This document shows, piece by piece, positions 28,234 to 35,366 of a DNA stretch of 58,728 nucleotides. The stretch spans positions 36,396-95,123 of the forward strand of contig DJRZ01000052.1 of NCBI GenBank assembly GCA_002440235.1. The letters run 5' to 3'. The stretch is from Alphaproteobacteria bacterium UBA6347 (lineage in GTDB: Bacteria; Pseudomonadota; Alphaproteobacteria; CAAGCB01; CAG-977). Numbering within the stretch: position 1 is the first letter of the stretch; the number at the start of each line of letters is the position of its first letter. Below the pieces are notes generated by a model. That model saw nothing but the letters and a program-made list of their open reading frames with translations. It was not told the origin of the DNA and ran no database searches. The translations under genes and the position numbers were made by a program.

Positions 28234-28866
28234 TTATTCCCCAATCGGATATGTTTCGTCGTAAATCTCATCTAAATTTCTGCCGTTAAATGTCCAATAG
28301 GGGCATGGCGCGACGGCGTAAGGCGATTTAAGAAGTTTTTGCGTCAATGCTGTTAAAGAATAATCTTTGCCGTCATAGGAAACGCGTTTCGGTGTGCTGA
28401 CTGTCGCTTGGGCGGACAAATCACCTTTTTCAAACAGCAACACAGACCCGACAGGAATATGCATTTCTTCAAAATTCAACGGCGGACGACGGATTATTTT
28501 CAACCGTTCGCCTGCGCTTTTGTCCGTTGCGGTTGTATCTTTGTCAATATCGTTGCGAATTTCGGGTGTCACGTCCTCGCCCGCAAACAATTCCAAAACC
28601 GCTCTGACTCTGTCGGGTTCCGTGCGGAAAAATTCGCGATCGGGGTTGACCCGATCCGTCCGAAACGCCGTATGCAAAGCCTTTTCGACCTGTTTATAAT
28701 TGTCTATTCTGCGCGCGTATTCGCATTCAAACGGAACGGGAATTGCCGTGCTGGCGTACAATTCGCGCAACCGCTGACGCAATTCCTCGCGCCCCGTTAT
28801 TCCGATTTTATAAAGCCCGGGCATGGCAGGGTTCGACAATATATAAACAATTCCATTTTCAGACAT
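28234..28866 (-). CDS. GIY-YIG (T5orf172-type) nuclease-domain protein with a DUF4357-like tail
   Basis: 210 residues. The N-terminal domain begins GIVYILSNPAMPGLYKIGIT, followed by RQRLRELYAS and the acidic helix VEKALHTAFRTDRV: the GIY-YIG core as in T5orf172/Mug113 proteins. The C-terminal domain (RPPLNFEEMHIPVGSVLLFE ... YSLTALTQKLL ... WTFNGRNLDEIYDETY) is the small DNA-modification-associated domain that often accompanies it. It sits in the hsd operon, so it may add a nicking or targeting activity, but that is inference. AAAGGA upstream supports the ATG. Confidence 0.8.
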   Translation of the reverse strand: MSENGIVYILSNPAMPGLYKIGITGREELRQRLRELYASTAIPVPFECEYARRIDNYKQVEKALHTAFRTDRVNPDREFFRTEPDRVRAVLELFAGEDVTPEIRNDIDKDTTATDKSAGERLKIIRRPPLNFEEMHIPVGSVLLFEKGDLSAQATVSTPKRVSYDGKDYSLTALTQKLLKSPYAVAPCPYWTFNGRNLDEIYDETYPIGE

Positions 28867-28946
28867 ATCTTTTCCTTTAAATAATTTTCCCTAAATCATA
28901 CATCAACTTTTGATATAAAGTCTATAATTCCTTTGGTCTAAGTTTT

Positions 28947-29267
28947 TTACATCGGCGCGCTGTTCGCCCATTTTCTGAACTGAACAGCCCTTTGCGAATC
29001 GGTTTTATAACCGACGTACAAAATTGCGTCCAAGTCAAAAAGCTCCACAGGCTTGTCTGAATTTGGAATGTGCATTTTTTGCACATTGCTTTTGTTCAAT
29101 TCGTTGTTCTTAAACGCTTTGGAAATATGCCGGGACACGCCGGATCGGTCTATCCCGAACAAATGCGCCATTTCGGCTTTTGTCATCCAAACGGTTTCTT
29201 GTTCGTAATCGGGGCGGATTTCAAAAGTTTCGTCGGCAATGTTGTATTTTATAACGGCACTTTCCAT
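28947..29267 (-). pseudogene. truncated RhuM-family protein
   Basis: 106 residues. The opening (NIADETFEIRPDYEQETVWM, then TKAEMAHLFGIDRSGVSRHI and DLDAILYVGYKTDSQRAVQF) is a good match to the N-terminus of RhuM virulence-associated proteins, which are normally about 330 residues. Here the frame diverges right after RKWA and stops (NSAPM), with no trace of the C-terminal two thirds. Its start overlaps the hsdM stop (TAATG), a common place for rhuM in type I loci. It is probably a deletion remnant, though the N-terminal helix-turn-helix-like part could still be expressed. Confidence 0.7.
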
Positions 29268-30772
29268 TACAATCCCAGTTCCTTTAAATACGCGTCCATC
29301 TGTTTTTGAACGTCGGACAGTTCGGATTCCAGTTTTGCAATATCGGATTTGACGGCGGACAAATCGACCTCGGCTTCCTCTTCAAACGTATCGACGTAAC
29401 GCGGAATGTTCAGGTTATAGTCGTTTTCCTCGATTTCTTCGGGCGTTGCCAAGTGCGAATATTTTTCGATTTCCGCGCGGTCTTTATAAGTGTTGAAAAT
29501 CTTGTCGCTCTGTTCCGCCGACAAAGTGTTTTGGTTCTTGCCCGCGACGAATTCTTTGGACGCGTCGATAAACAAAACGTCTTTGCGATTTTCGTTCGCG
29601 CCGCCCGCTTCCCTCGATTTGTCAAAAATCAGAATGGCGACGGGAATGCCCGTTGTCTGGAACAATCCGGCGGGCAGACCGATCACCGCGTCCAGCAGGT
29701 TTTCCAGCACCAACGCTTGGCGAATACGCCCCTCCGCCGCGCCGCGGAACAAAACGCCGTGCGGAACGATGACGGCGACGCGCCCCGATTTTTCCTTTGC
29801 CGTCGCAATCATGTGCGAAATAAAGGCGTAATCCCCTTTGCTCGCCGGCGGCATACCGCGTTCAAAACGTCCGTACACGTCGTTTTCAAGGTGCTTTTCG
29901 CCCCACTTGTCCAGCGAAAAAGGCGGATTGGCGACGATCACGTCGAATTGCATCAGCTTGTCGCCGTCTTTCAGCAAAGGATTGTTCAGCGTGTCGCCCC
30001 ATTCCAAGCGGGCGGAATCCTTGTGATGCAAAAACATATTCATGCGGGCGAGGTTGTAGGTCGCCCCCGTTTTTTCCTGTCCGTACAGCGAATAGTCATG
30101 CGATCCTTGCTTTTCGACTTCTTCCCCCGCCAGCAAAAGCAAGCCGCCCGATCCGCACGTCGGGTCGCAAATGCGGTCGCCCGCTTTGGGCATCGCCAGC
30201 CGCGCCAACAGCGAAGCGACGGCTTTCGGCGTATAAAACTCGCCCGCTTTTTTGCCCGCATCCGAACCGAACCGCTCAATCAGGTACATATAGGCATTGC
30301 CCAGCAAATCGCCGTCCACTTGCGACAAATCGACTTTGTTAAAGTCGTTCAGCATGTCGCGAATCATTTTGTTGCGCTGGGCGGTTTGCCCCAAAATCGA
30401 CTGGTTGTTGAAATCGACGGTGAAAATGTCGCGCAGTTCGTCGTTCGCCTCTTCTATTTTCCGCAGGGCGATGTTCAGCGTTTCCCCGACGTTGTCGGCG
30501 TTTTGGCGTTCGTAAATATCGTAAAAGCTTGTGCCGTCGGGTAGGATGAAACGAGCGTTTTTCAGCTTCAAAGCGATGCGATCTTTGTCGTCGCCGTAGC
30601 GGGCTTTCAGCTTTTCGATTTCGGCTTTTTTGATGTCGCTGATGTATTTGTAAAACAAAAACGCCAGAATGTAGTCTTTGAACACGCCGCCGTCGACAAT
30701 GCCGCGCGCGGAATCGGCGGCGCTCCACAACAGTTTGTTCAGTTCGTCTTGGGTTAAAGCGGGCATGGTCAT
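29267..30772 (-). CDS. hsdM: type I DNA adenine methyltransferase subunit M
   Basis: 501 residues. N-terminal helical HsdM domain, then the SAM-binding motif CDPTCGSGGLLLLAGEEVEK and the catalytic NPPF (VIVANPPFSLDKW), typical N6-adenine methyltransferase motifs. It modifies host DNA as M2S and joins HsdR for restriction. The start overlaps the upstream half-S gene by four bases (ATGA), with AGGAGA just before. Confidence 0.96.
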   Translation of the reverse strand: MTMPALTQDELNKLLWSAADSARGIVDGGVFKDYILAFLFYKYISDIKKAEIEKLKARYGDDKDRIALKLKNARFILPDGTSFYDIYERQNADNVGETLNIALRKIEEANDELRDIFTVDFNNQSILGQTAQRNKMIRDMLNDFNKVDLSQVDGDLLGNAYMYLIERFGSDAGKKAGEFYTPKAVASLLARLAMPKAGDRICDPTCGSGGLLLLAGEEVEKQGSHDYSLYGQEKTGATYNLARMNMFLHHKDSARLEWGDTLNNPLLKDGDKLMQFDVIVANPPFSLDKWGEKHLENDVYGRFERGMPPASKGDYAFISHMIATAKEKSGRVAVIVPHGVLFRGAAEGRIRQALVLENLLDAVIGLPAGLFQTTGIPVAILIFDKSREAGGANENRKDVLFIDASKEFVAGKNQNTLSAEQSDKIFNTYKDRAEIEKYSHLATPEEIEENDYNLNIPRYVDTFEEEAEVDLSAVKSDIAKLESELSDVQKQMDAYLKELGL

Positions 30773-31332
30773 TCTCCTGTGATTTTGGTTAAGGCGTATT
30801 CTATCATAAATTCTTTGAGATTCAGCAGCTGTTCCGACAATTCCCGCTCTTTTTTCAGCAGGAAGAACGCTCGCGACAAAGTCGTCTGCGTTTTTAACGG
30901 CAGGAGCGGAACGGAAAGCAGTTCGATCTGCGATCGGACGATCGCTTTGACCGTTGCGGTCCCCTGTCGTGAATTCATTTGCGCCTGCCCTTGTTTGGAA
31001 TTTAAATACATGACGATGTATTCGGGCAAAAAACGCCGGTCGGCAACGGAAACGACGAAAATCGAACTTGACGCGACCGTTTGATGTTTCGACATAAACA
31101 GCGACGCTTTGAATTCCCCGCGGCTGGACAGCAAAACATCATTGTTTTTCAACAAGTGGGCGGGCTTTAATCTTTCCGCGTTAAACCGCGCGAGCGGCGT
31201 TCCGTCCGTTATGACGGGGGCGGACAAGTTTTTTGGCTGGACGACGGCGCAATTTCCGTCTTGAACCGCCGGAACGCTGCCGCGAAAGGGATAACCCGCG
31301 CGGATTTCGGCAATGTCGCGAAGAAGAGTCAT
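30769..31332 (-). CDS. half-size HsdS-like protein (single target-recognition domain)
   Basis: 187 residues. A single HsdS-type target-recognition domain (LRDIAEIRAGYPFRGSVPAV ... LLSSRGEFKASLFMSKH ... MNSRQGTATVKAIVRSQIEL) followed by one C-terminal helix with the SxxF..KKEREL...LK pattern. It lies first in the hsd operon, coupled to hsdM, in addition to the full hsdS further along. Half-S proteins can dimerise to give a palindromic specificity; here it could give the same methylase a second target or be a modulator. GGAGC before the ATG supports the start. Confidence 0.75.
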   Translation of the reverse strand: MTLLRDIAEIRAGYPFRGSVPAVQDGNCAVVQPKNLSAPVITDGTPLARFNAERLKPAHLLKNNDVLLSSRGEFKASLFMSKHQTVASSSIFVVSVADRRFLPEYIVMYLNSKQGQAQMNSRQGTATVKAIVRSQIELLSVPLLPLKTQTTLSRAFFLLKKERELSEQLLNLKEFMIEYALTKITGE

Positions 31333-31358
31333 GTTTGCTCCTTGTACCTGTTGCGATC

Positions 31359-31387
31359 AATATAACGGATTTAAAAATTTTTCGCAA
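31359..31387 (-). promoter_or_regulatory. sigma70-like promoter of the hsd operon
   Basis: On the minus strand TTGCGA and TATATT are separated by 17 bases, about 27 bases ahead of the half-S start. The region to its right is very AT-rich. Confidence 0.5.
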
Positions 31388-31440
31388 TAGATATATACCG
31401 CAAAAAGTTGTTGAAAATTTTAAGAAAAACGGATATATAT

Positions 31441-31468
31441 GAAAAAGAGGGCGGAGAACCGCCCTCTT
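31441..31468 (-). terminator. intrinsic terminator, minus strand
   Basis: A 10-bp perfect stem AAGAGGGCGG / CCGCCCTCTT with a four-base loop and a T-run on the minus-strand side. It would stop leftward transcripts before the hsd promoter. Confidence 0.7.
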
Positions 31469-31482
31469 GACAGCCGAAAACA

Positions 31483-31740
31483 GTGAACTACGTCGGCAAC
31501 GATCGCGCGTCGGCGTGGTACGTCGGTATTGCGACCGATCCCAAAACCCGTTTGTTTCGCGATCACAATGTTGACGAAAAACACGGGCGTTGGATCTTTT
31601 ACTATGCCGGATCGGAAGCCGATGCGCGCGATACGGAACGGTGTTTGCTGGAGCGTTACGGTTTTCGGGGCGGAACCGGCGGCGGGGACAATCCGCGTTT
31701 TGTGTACGCTTATAAAATAACGGCGGCGACAAGACAGTGA
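31483..31740 (+). CDS. small GIY-YIG-like protein, possibly a fragment
   Basis: 85 residues from a GTG. The order AWYVGIATDPKTRLFRDHNV, then FYYAGSEADARDTERCLLER, then GFRGGTGGGDNP and VYAYKI resembles a compact GIY-YIG fold: the YVG strand, an arginine helix and a conserved glutamate. No ATG and only a weak ribosome site are present, and a stop lies five codons upstream. It may therefore be a 5'-trimmed gene or need the GTG start. It is bounded by terminators on both sides and stands alone on its strand. Confidence 0.45.
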   Translation: MNYVGNDRASAWYVGIATDPKTRLFRDHNVDEKHGRWIFYYAGSEADARDTERCLLERYGFRGGTGGGDNPRFVYAYKITAATRQ

Positions 31741-31777
31741 AAAAAAGCGGGGATTCGTACGAACCCCGCTTTTTTTG
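31741..31777. terminator. bidirectional intrinsic terminator
   Basis: AAAGCGGGGATTCGTACGAACCCCGCTTT forms a long stem with A-runs before and T-runs after, serving the rightward small GIY-YIG-like gene and the leftward HNH gene. Confidence 0.85.
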
Positions 31778-31798
31778 GCGTTTGATTATACGGGGGTT

Positions 31799-32392
31799 CT
31801 AAGAACGGTTGATAATCGCGTCGATGTCCAGCACGTCCAGCTGACCGTCGCCGTTCAGATCTTCGGCGTCCAGCGTTCCCGCGCAGTTGTGGCAACACCA
31901 CATCAGCTTTAAGTATTTCTTTTCCAGCAGAGGCGGAATCAGGTCGGGATCGTTGACCGTTCCGTTCATTTTATTGAAAAACGTGTAAAGCCCCATGTCG
32001 TGTTTTGCGCTGTTGCAATGTTTGCAGGCGTAGACGATGTTGTGAATGCCTTGGATTTTGTCGCACGTCGCGCAACGGTCGTTGATCCGCAGGCTTTTGG
32101 GAATGATGTGTTCTTTGGTCAGGTTTTCGGTCGCGCCGCAATACACGCACGCCTTGTCCGATTCAACAAATTGCAAATCCTCGCGCAAAATGCCCGACCA
32201 GCGTTTCTGACCGTCGCGCAGTTCGCGGAAAGTCTTTTTGATAAAACCGTAATGATTCCGCTTCGCCGTCGCGTTGTCGCCCGTTTTCATCGCGCTTTTG
32301 GCGATGATCTTGGCGTATTGGTAAAATATCAGGTCTTGGATCGTTTTGACTTCCTTATCGGGCACGGCGAGTTTTCCTTTTAGTTGAATCAT
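31799..32392 (-). CDS. HNH-family nuclease with a dockerin-like C-terminal calcium-binding motif
   Basis: 197 residues. The centre has two zinc-knuckle CxxC pairs around an HNH-type core (CVYCG, EHIIPKSL, CATCDK, ACKHCNSAKHD), so a beta-beta-alpha-metal nuclease is likely. After a further CCHNC the protein ends in DLNGDGQLDVLDIDAIINRS, whose D-x-N-x-D-x-x-x-x-x-D spacing matches the calcium loop of one dockerin type I or EF-hand repeat. Real dockerins have two such repeats; here there is one. It lies inside the defence island between the type I locus and the OLD-like gene. Function beyond nuclease is inference. Confidence 0.65.
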   Translation of the reverse strand: MIQLKGKLAVPDKEVKTIQDLIFYQYAKIIAKSAMKTGDNATAKRNHYGFIKKTFRELRDGQKRWSGILREDLQFVESDKACVYCGATENLTKEHIIPKSLRINDRCATCDKIQGIHNIVYACKHCNSAKHDMGLYTFFNKMNGTVNDPDLIPPLLEKKYLKLMWCCHNCAGTLDAEDLNGDGQLDVLDIDAIINRS

Positions 32393-32503
32393 TTGATGTC
32401 AATTTATCGAATGAATAAATTCGGGGCAAGGGATATTTCGGAATAGGGGCGTGTTTTATGTGAAAATACGTTGTCTTCACGATAGCAAACCGTTTAATAA
32501 ATC

Positions 32504-32703
32504 GACGCCGGAAGAAAATACTCAAAAAACAGGGGTAAAAACTGGGGGAAAAACTAGGGATAAAATCCTGTCGCCCGACGATTTCAGCGGCGGAAATGGC
32601 TGAATAACTGGGACTGACGGTCAAAGGCGTGGAATGGCGGCTGGCAAAATTGAAATCCGACGGCGCAATCACCCGCATCGGTGCGGCGAACAGCGGCAAG
32701 TAG
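32504..32703 (+). pseudogene. C-terminal remnant of an AlbA/Schlafen-like ATP-binding DNA-binding protein
   Basis: In forward frames the sequence reads TGVKTGGKTRDKILS, then after a frame change TISAAEMAE, a TAA at 32605-32607, and LGLTVKGVEWRLAKLKSDGA ending in ITRIGAANSGK. This is the repeat-plus-winged-helix tail of AlbA_2 (divergent AAA-4) proteins. The TAA stands where a Gln codon (AEQLGL) is expected, and at least one frameshift separates the parts. Nothing of the N-terminal domain is left. Confidence 0.6.
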
Positions 32704-32760
32704 GTGGTGAAATATGCTAAAACAGAAAAACATAATTTGTTGTGATATATTTCTTTTTGT

Positions 32761-32789
32761 TTGACAAAACAAAAAGTCGTGCCTAGCAT
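32761..32789 (+). promoter_or_regulatory. promoter of the OLD-like gene
   Basis: A consensus TTGACA and TAGCAT are separated by 17 bases, about 27 bases before the ATG at 32817. Confidence 0.6.
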
Positions 32790-32816
32790 GAAAAAAAATA
32801 ACGATGGAGTTTGAAG

Positions 32817-34280
32817 ATGGCACAGAAAATTACCGTAGAAAAAATATATTTTAAAGAATTAAAAGCTTTATCGGATGTTATGATCTCTATATCGCCAACG
32901 CTTACCGCTATTATGGGGGTTAATGGTGTTGGAAAAACGACAGTCATCCATGCGCTTGCTTGTATGTTTCAGCCAAATGATGAAGGTGAAAATTACAAAT
33001 TTCCTTACTTTTTTACGCCAAGCTCTGACTCATTGTGGGCCAATAGCGAGTTAACACTTTACTATAAATCAGAAACGGGTAATGTAGAAAGGAAATATTC
33101 AAAAAAAACAGAAAGATGGTCACCTCGATATCGTCAACGCCCTAAAAAGGATGTTTATTATATAGGAATCGAAACTTGTCTTCCCGATATTGAACAAACC
33201 ACAAAAACAAGTAGGATAGATTTTAAAAAAACAGTTAGGGATGATAAGATATCCAAAAAAATTATCGATACTGCAGCGTATATATTATCTAAGGATTACA
33301 TAGATTTAACAGATAATAGATATAACAATAAAAACTTTATAGGTGTTAACACAAAATCTGGTGTTAACTATTCTTCGTTAAGCATGGGAACAGGCGAACA
33401 GAGAATTATAAAAATTTTAAGGACAGTATTTTCTGCTAAAAAATATTCTCTAATTCTTATTGATGAAATAGATTTGTTACTTCATATCGATGCATTAAAA
33501 AAATTGATTTTTGTTCTTAAAGAACGAGCTGAAAAAGATTCTCTTCAAATTGTATTTACGACACATTCTCTTGAAATACCAAAGATGAAAAATTTTGTTT
33601 CAATACAGTATATTCAAAAAATAAAACATTTAACAAAAGATATTACTTGTGTTTATGATGCCTTAACTGACGATTTAGTTATGGACTTATCAGGAAAATC
33701 TGAAAAGCCAATAAAAATTTATGTTGAAGATTCTTTTTCAGAAGCTATCGTACACTATGTTTGCTTGAAAAAGGATGTTATTGAAAAAACAGAAATAGTA
33801 AAAATAGGTTCCGTTGAAAATGCTTTTACGCTCGCTTCCGGTTTTGTATTACAGAAGAAAGATTGCTCAAACATCGCAATACTTATTGATGGTGATAAAT
33901 ACAGAACTGAGGACGATAAAAAAAAGAGGTTTGAAAAATTAATAACTGGAACAGAATATGAAATTGAAGAAAAGCAAAAAAAAGCAATGGAGATGGTAAT
34001 ACAGTATGATATACAAGAAAACGTATCGCCAGAAAAATTTATTTTTAATTTGATTATGGAGTCAGCTAGAGATAATGAGGATAATGTCATTGTAAAAGCG
34101 GCAATCCAAATTAACTCCGTAAAAGATGATCATGACTATATAAATATTATAAAAAAACGTTTGTCGTTTTCTGATGAGGGAATTATATATAATATAATAC
34201 CTTTGATAAATAATTGTGAAAAATGGAATAAATACATCCATTCATTAGAAAAATGGCTGGAGCAGAGAAAGGATGTTTAA
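32817..34280 (+). CDS. OLD-like ATPase with TOPRIM-type C-terminal domain
   Basis: 487 residues. An SMC/ABC-type ATPase: Walker A GVNGVGKTT near residue 38, the signature-like SSLSMGTGEQRIIKILRTVF, Walker B LILIDEIDLLLH and H-loop TTHS. After about residue 300 comes KIYVEDSFSEAIVHYV, a TOPRIM-like glutamate strand, and NIAILIDGDKYRTEDDKKK, a DxD-type strand. This is the layout of overcoming-lysogenisation-defect (OLD) family nucleases used in phage defence. The GGAG seven bases before the ATG at 32817 decides the start over a TTG at 32811. The gene is strikingly AT-rich against its neighbours, a sign of recent transfer. A Septu-like or other AAA defence ATPase is the alternative. Confidence 0.7.
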   Translation: MAQKITVEKIYFKELKALSDVMISISPTLTAIMGVNGVGKTTVIHALACMFQPNDEGENYKFPYFFTPSSDSLWANSELTLYYKSETGNVERKYSKKTERWSPRYRQRPKKDVYYIGIETCLPDIEQTTKTSRIDFKKTVRDDKISKKIIDTAAYILSKDYIDLTDNRYNNKNFIGVNTKSGVNYSSLSMGTGEQRIIKILRTVFSAKKYSLILIDEIDLLLHIDALKKLIFVLKERAEKDSLQIVFTTHSLEIPKMKNFVSIQYIQKIKHLTKDITCVYDALTDDLVMDLSGKSEKPIKIYVEDSFSEAIVHYVCLKKDVIEKTEIVKIGSVENAFTLASGFVLQKKDCSNIAILIDGDKYRTEDDKKKRFEKLITGTEYEIEEKQKKAMEMVIQYDIQENVSPEKFIFNLIMESARDNEDNVIVKAAIQINSVKDDHDYINIIKKRLSFSDEGIIYNIIPLINNCEKWNKYIHSLEKWLEQRKDV

Positions 34281-34604
34281 TTATTTTTCTCTAATCTCAA
34301 ACTGATTCAAAAAAGCGATAAGGGATTTTTGCTGGTCTTCGGACAGCAGGCGGATTTTTTGAATTAAAATTTCTTCGGTGGAAATGTGTTCCTGTTGTTT
34401 TTCTTTCAACAGGGAATCAAGGTCGATGTCCAAATCGATCAGGATTTTATAAAGCGTGTAAGCGCGGGGATTGATATGCCCGTTTTCGATTTGATTTACG
34501 GTCGTGTAATCGACAGATAATTTATCACTGGCGATTTCTTTGCGGTTCCGCATTTTCCGCACAAGCAGCCCCAGTTTGTTTTTAAATTCCTGTTCCGTCA
34601 ACAT
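34281..34604 (-). CDS. XRE-family transcription regulator, probable controller of the adjacent R-M-like operon
   Basis: 107 residues. An N-terminal helix-turn-helix (LGLLVRKMRNRKEIASDKLS, then VDYTTVNQIENGHINPRAYT) and a short C-terminal helical tail. Its start faces the methyltransferase operon across 110 bases that hold an inverted repeat and a promoter, as in controller-protein R-M systems. It is convergent with the OLD-like gene, stop to stop with no gap. Confidence 0.75.
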   Translation of the reverse strand: MLTEQEFKNKLGLLVRKMRNRKEIASDKLSVDYTTVNQIENGHINPRAYTLYKILIDLDIDLDSLLKEKQQEHISTEEILIQKIRLLSEDQQKSLIAFLNQFEIREK

Positions 34605-34607
34605 TAA

Positions 34608-34635
34608 GAATCCCCAATTCCTGATATGGGGAATC
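34608..34635. promoter_or_regulatory. inverted-repeat operator between the XRE gene and the methyltransferase operon
   Basis: GAATCCCCA, a ten-base spacer and TGGGGAATC form a nine-base inverted repeat with one mismatch, four bases upstream of the XRE start and 17 bases before a TTGACA. The position suits autoregulation by the XRE protein together with control of the divergent genes. Confidence 0.55.
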
Positions 34636-34651
34636 TACAATGATTTTTACC

Positions 34652-34680
34652 TTGACAATATGGAGTATAAGCAACATAAA
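34652..34680 (+). promoter_or_regulatory. promoter of the methyltransferase/GIY-YIG-helicase operon
   Basis: TTGACA and CATAAA (or ATAAAA one base later) are separated by 17-18 bases, about 36 bases before the first gene of the operon. Confidence 0.5.
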
Positions 34681-34715
34681 ATTATAGATGAATAGCAACA
34701 TATTTTTGTAAAGAA

Positions 34716-35366
34716 ATGTCTATGTCGGAAAACAAACAGGTCATCAGTGCGCAGAGGGTCGCGGAATACGGCGAGGTTTTGACCGCCGAACGCGAAGTCG
34801 AGGCGATGCTGGATCTGGTATCGGCGGAGGCGGCGCGGATCGACAGCCGTTTTTTGGAACCCGCGTGCGGAAACGGCAATTTTTTAACTGCGATTTTGCG
34901 GCGCAAGCTGGAAACAGTCGCGCGGCAGTACAAATCAAAAGTTGCAGATTACGAAATCCAATCCCTCTTTGCGCTGGCTTGCGTGTACGGCATCGACATA
35001 TTGCCGGACAACGCGCAGGCGTCGCGCGACCGCTTGGCGCGGCAGATGATGGACGCTTTTCGGGCTTTGTACGGCAAAGAGCCGAGCGAATCCTATCAAA
35101 AATCGGCGCGATACATTTTAAGCAAAAACATCGTTTGCGGCGATTCGCTGAACGGCGTTGAAAAAATCACGTTCGTTCAATGGTCGCTGATCGGCGATAA
35201 ATTCAAGCGTGAGGAATACAAGTTCGGGCATTTGACGGCGTCGTGCGCCGATTTGCCGCTGTTCGGATTCGCCGACGGCAATCCGGGCAAGCCCGTTTAT
35301 CAGGCGAAGCCGATTCGCGAACTGCCGCTTGTTTCCGTTTTGAACGTCGGAGATTGCGATGACTGA
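34716..35366 (+). CDS. SAM-binding methyltransferase-like protein without visible catalytic motif
   Basis: 216 residues. It has a clear SAM motif I (FLEPACGNGNFL, about 46-57) and motif II/III-like YGIDILPDNAQASRDRLARQ. The place where the catalytic NPPY of adenine methyltransferases should follow the GDSLNG segment holds none. It overlaps the next gene, which does have NPPY, by eight bases. It could therefore be one half of a split enzyme or a SAM-binding partner in a heterodimer. ATG at 34722 is an alternative start. Confidence 0.7.
   Translation: MSMSENKQVISAQRVAEYGEVLTAEREVEAMLDLVSAEAARIDSRFLEPACGNGNFLTAILRRKLETVARQYKSKVADYEIQSLFALACVYGIDILPDNAQASRDRLARQMMDAFRALYGKEPSESYQKSARYILSKNIVCGDSLNGVEKITFVQWSLIGDKFKREEYKFGHLTASCADLPLFGFADGNPGKPVYQAKPIRELPLVSVLNVGDCDD

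Noticed and set aside
28947..29267. Intact small RhuM-type regulator
   Set aside because: The family is about three times longer and the match breaks off abruptly, so a truncated remnant is the more likely reading.
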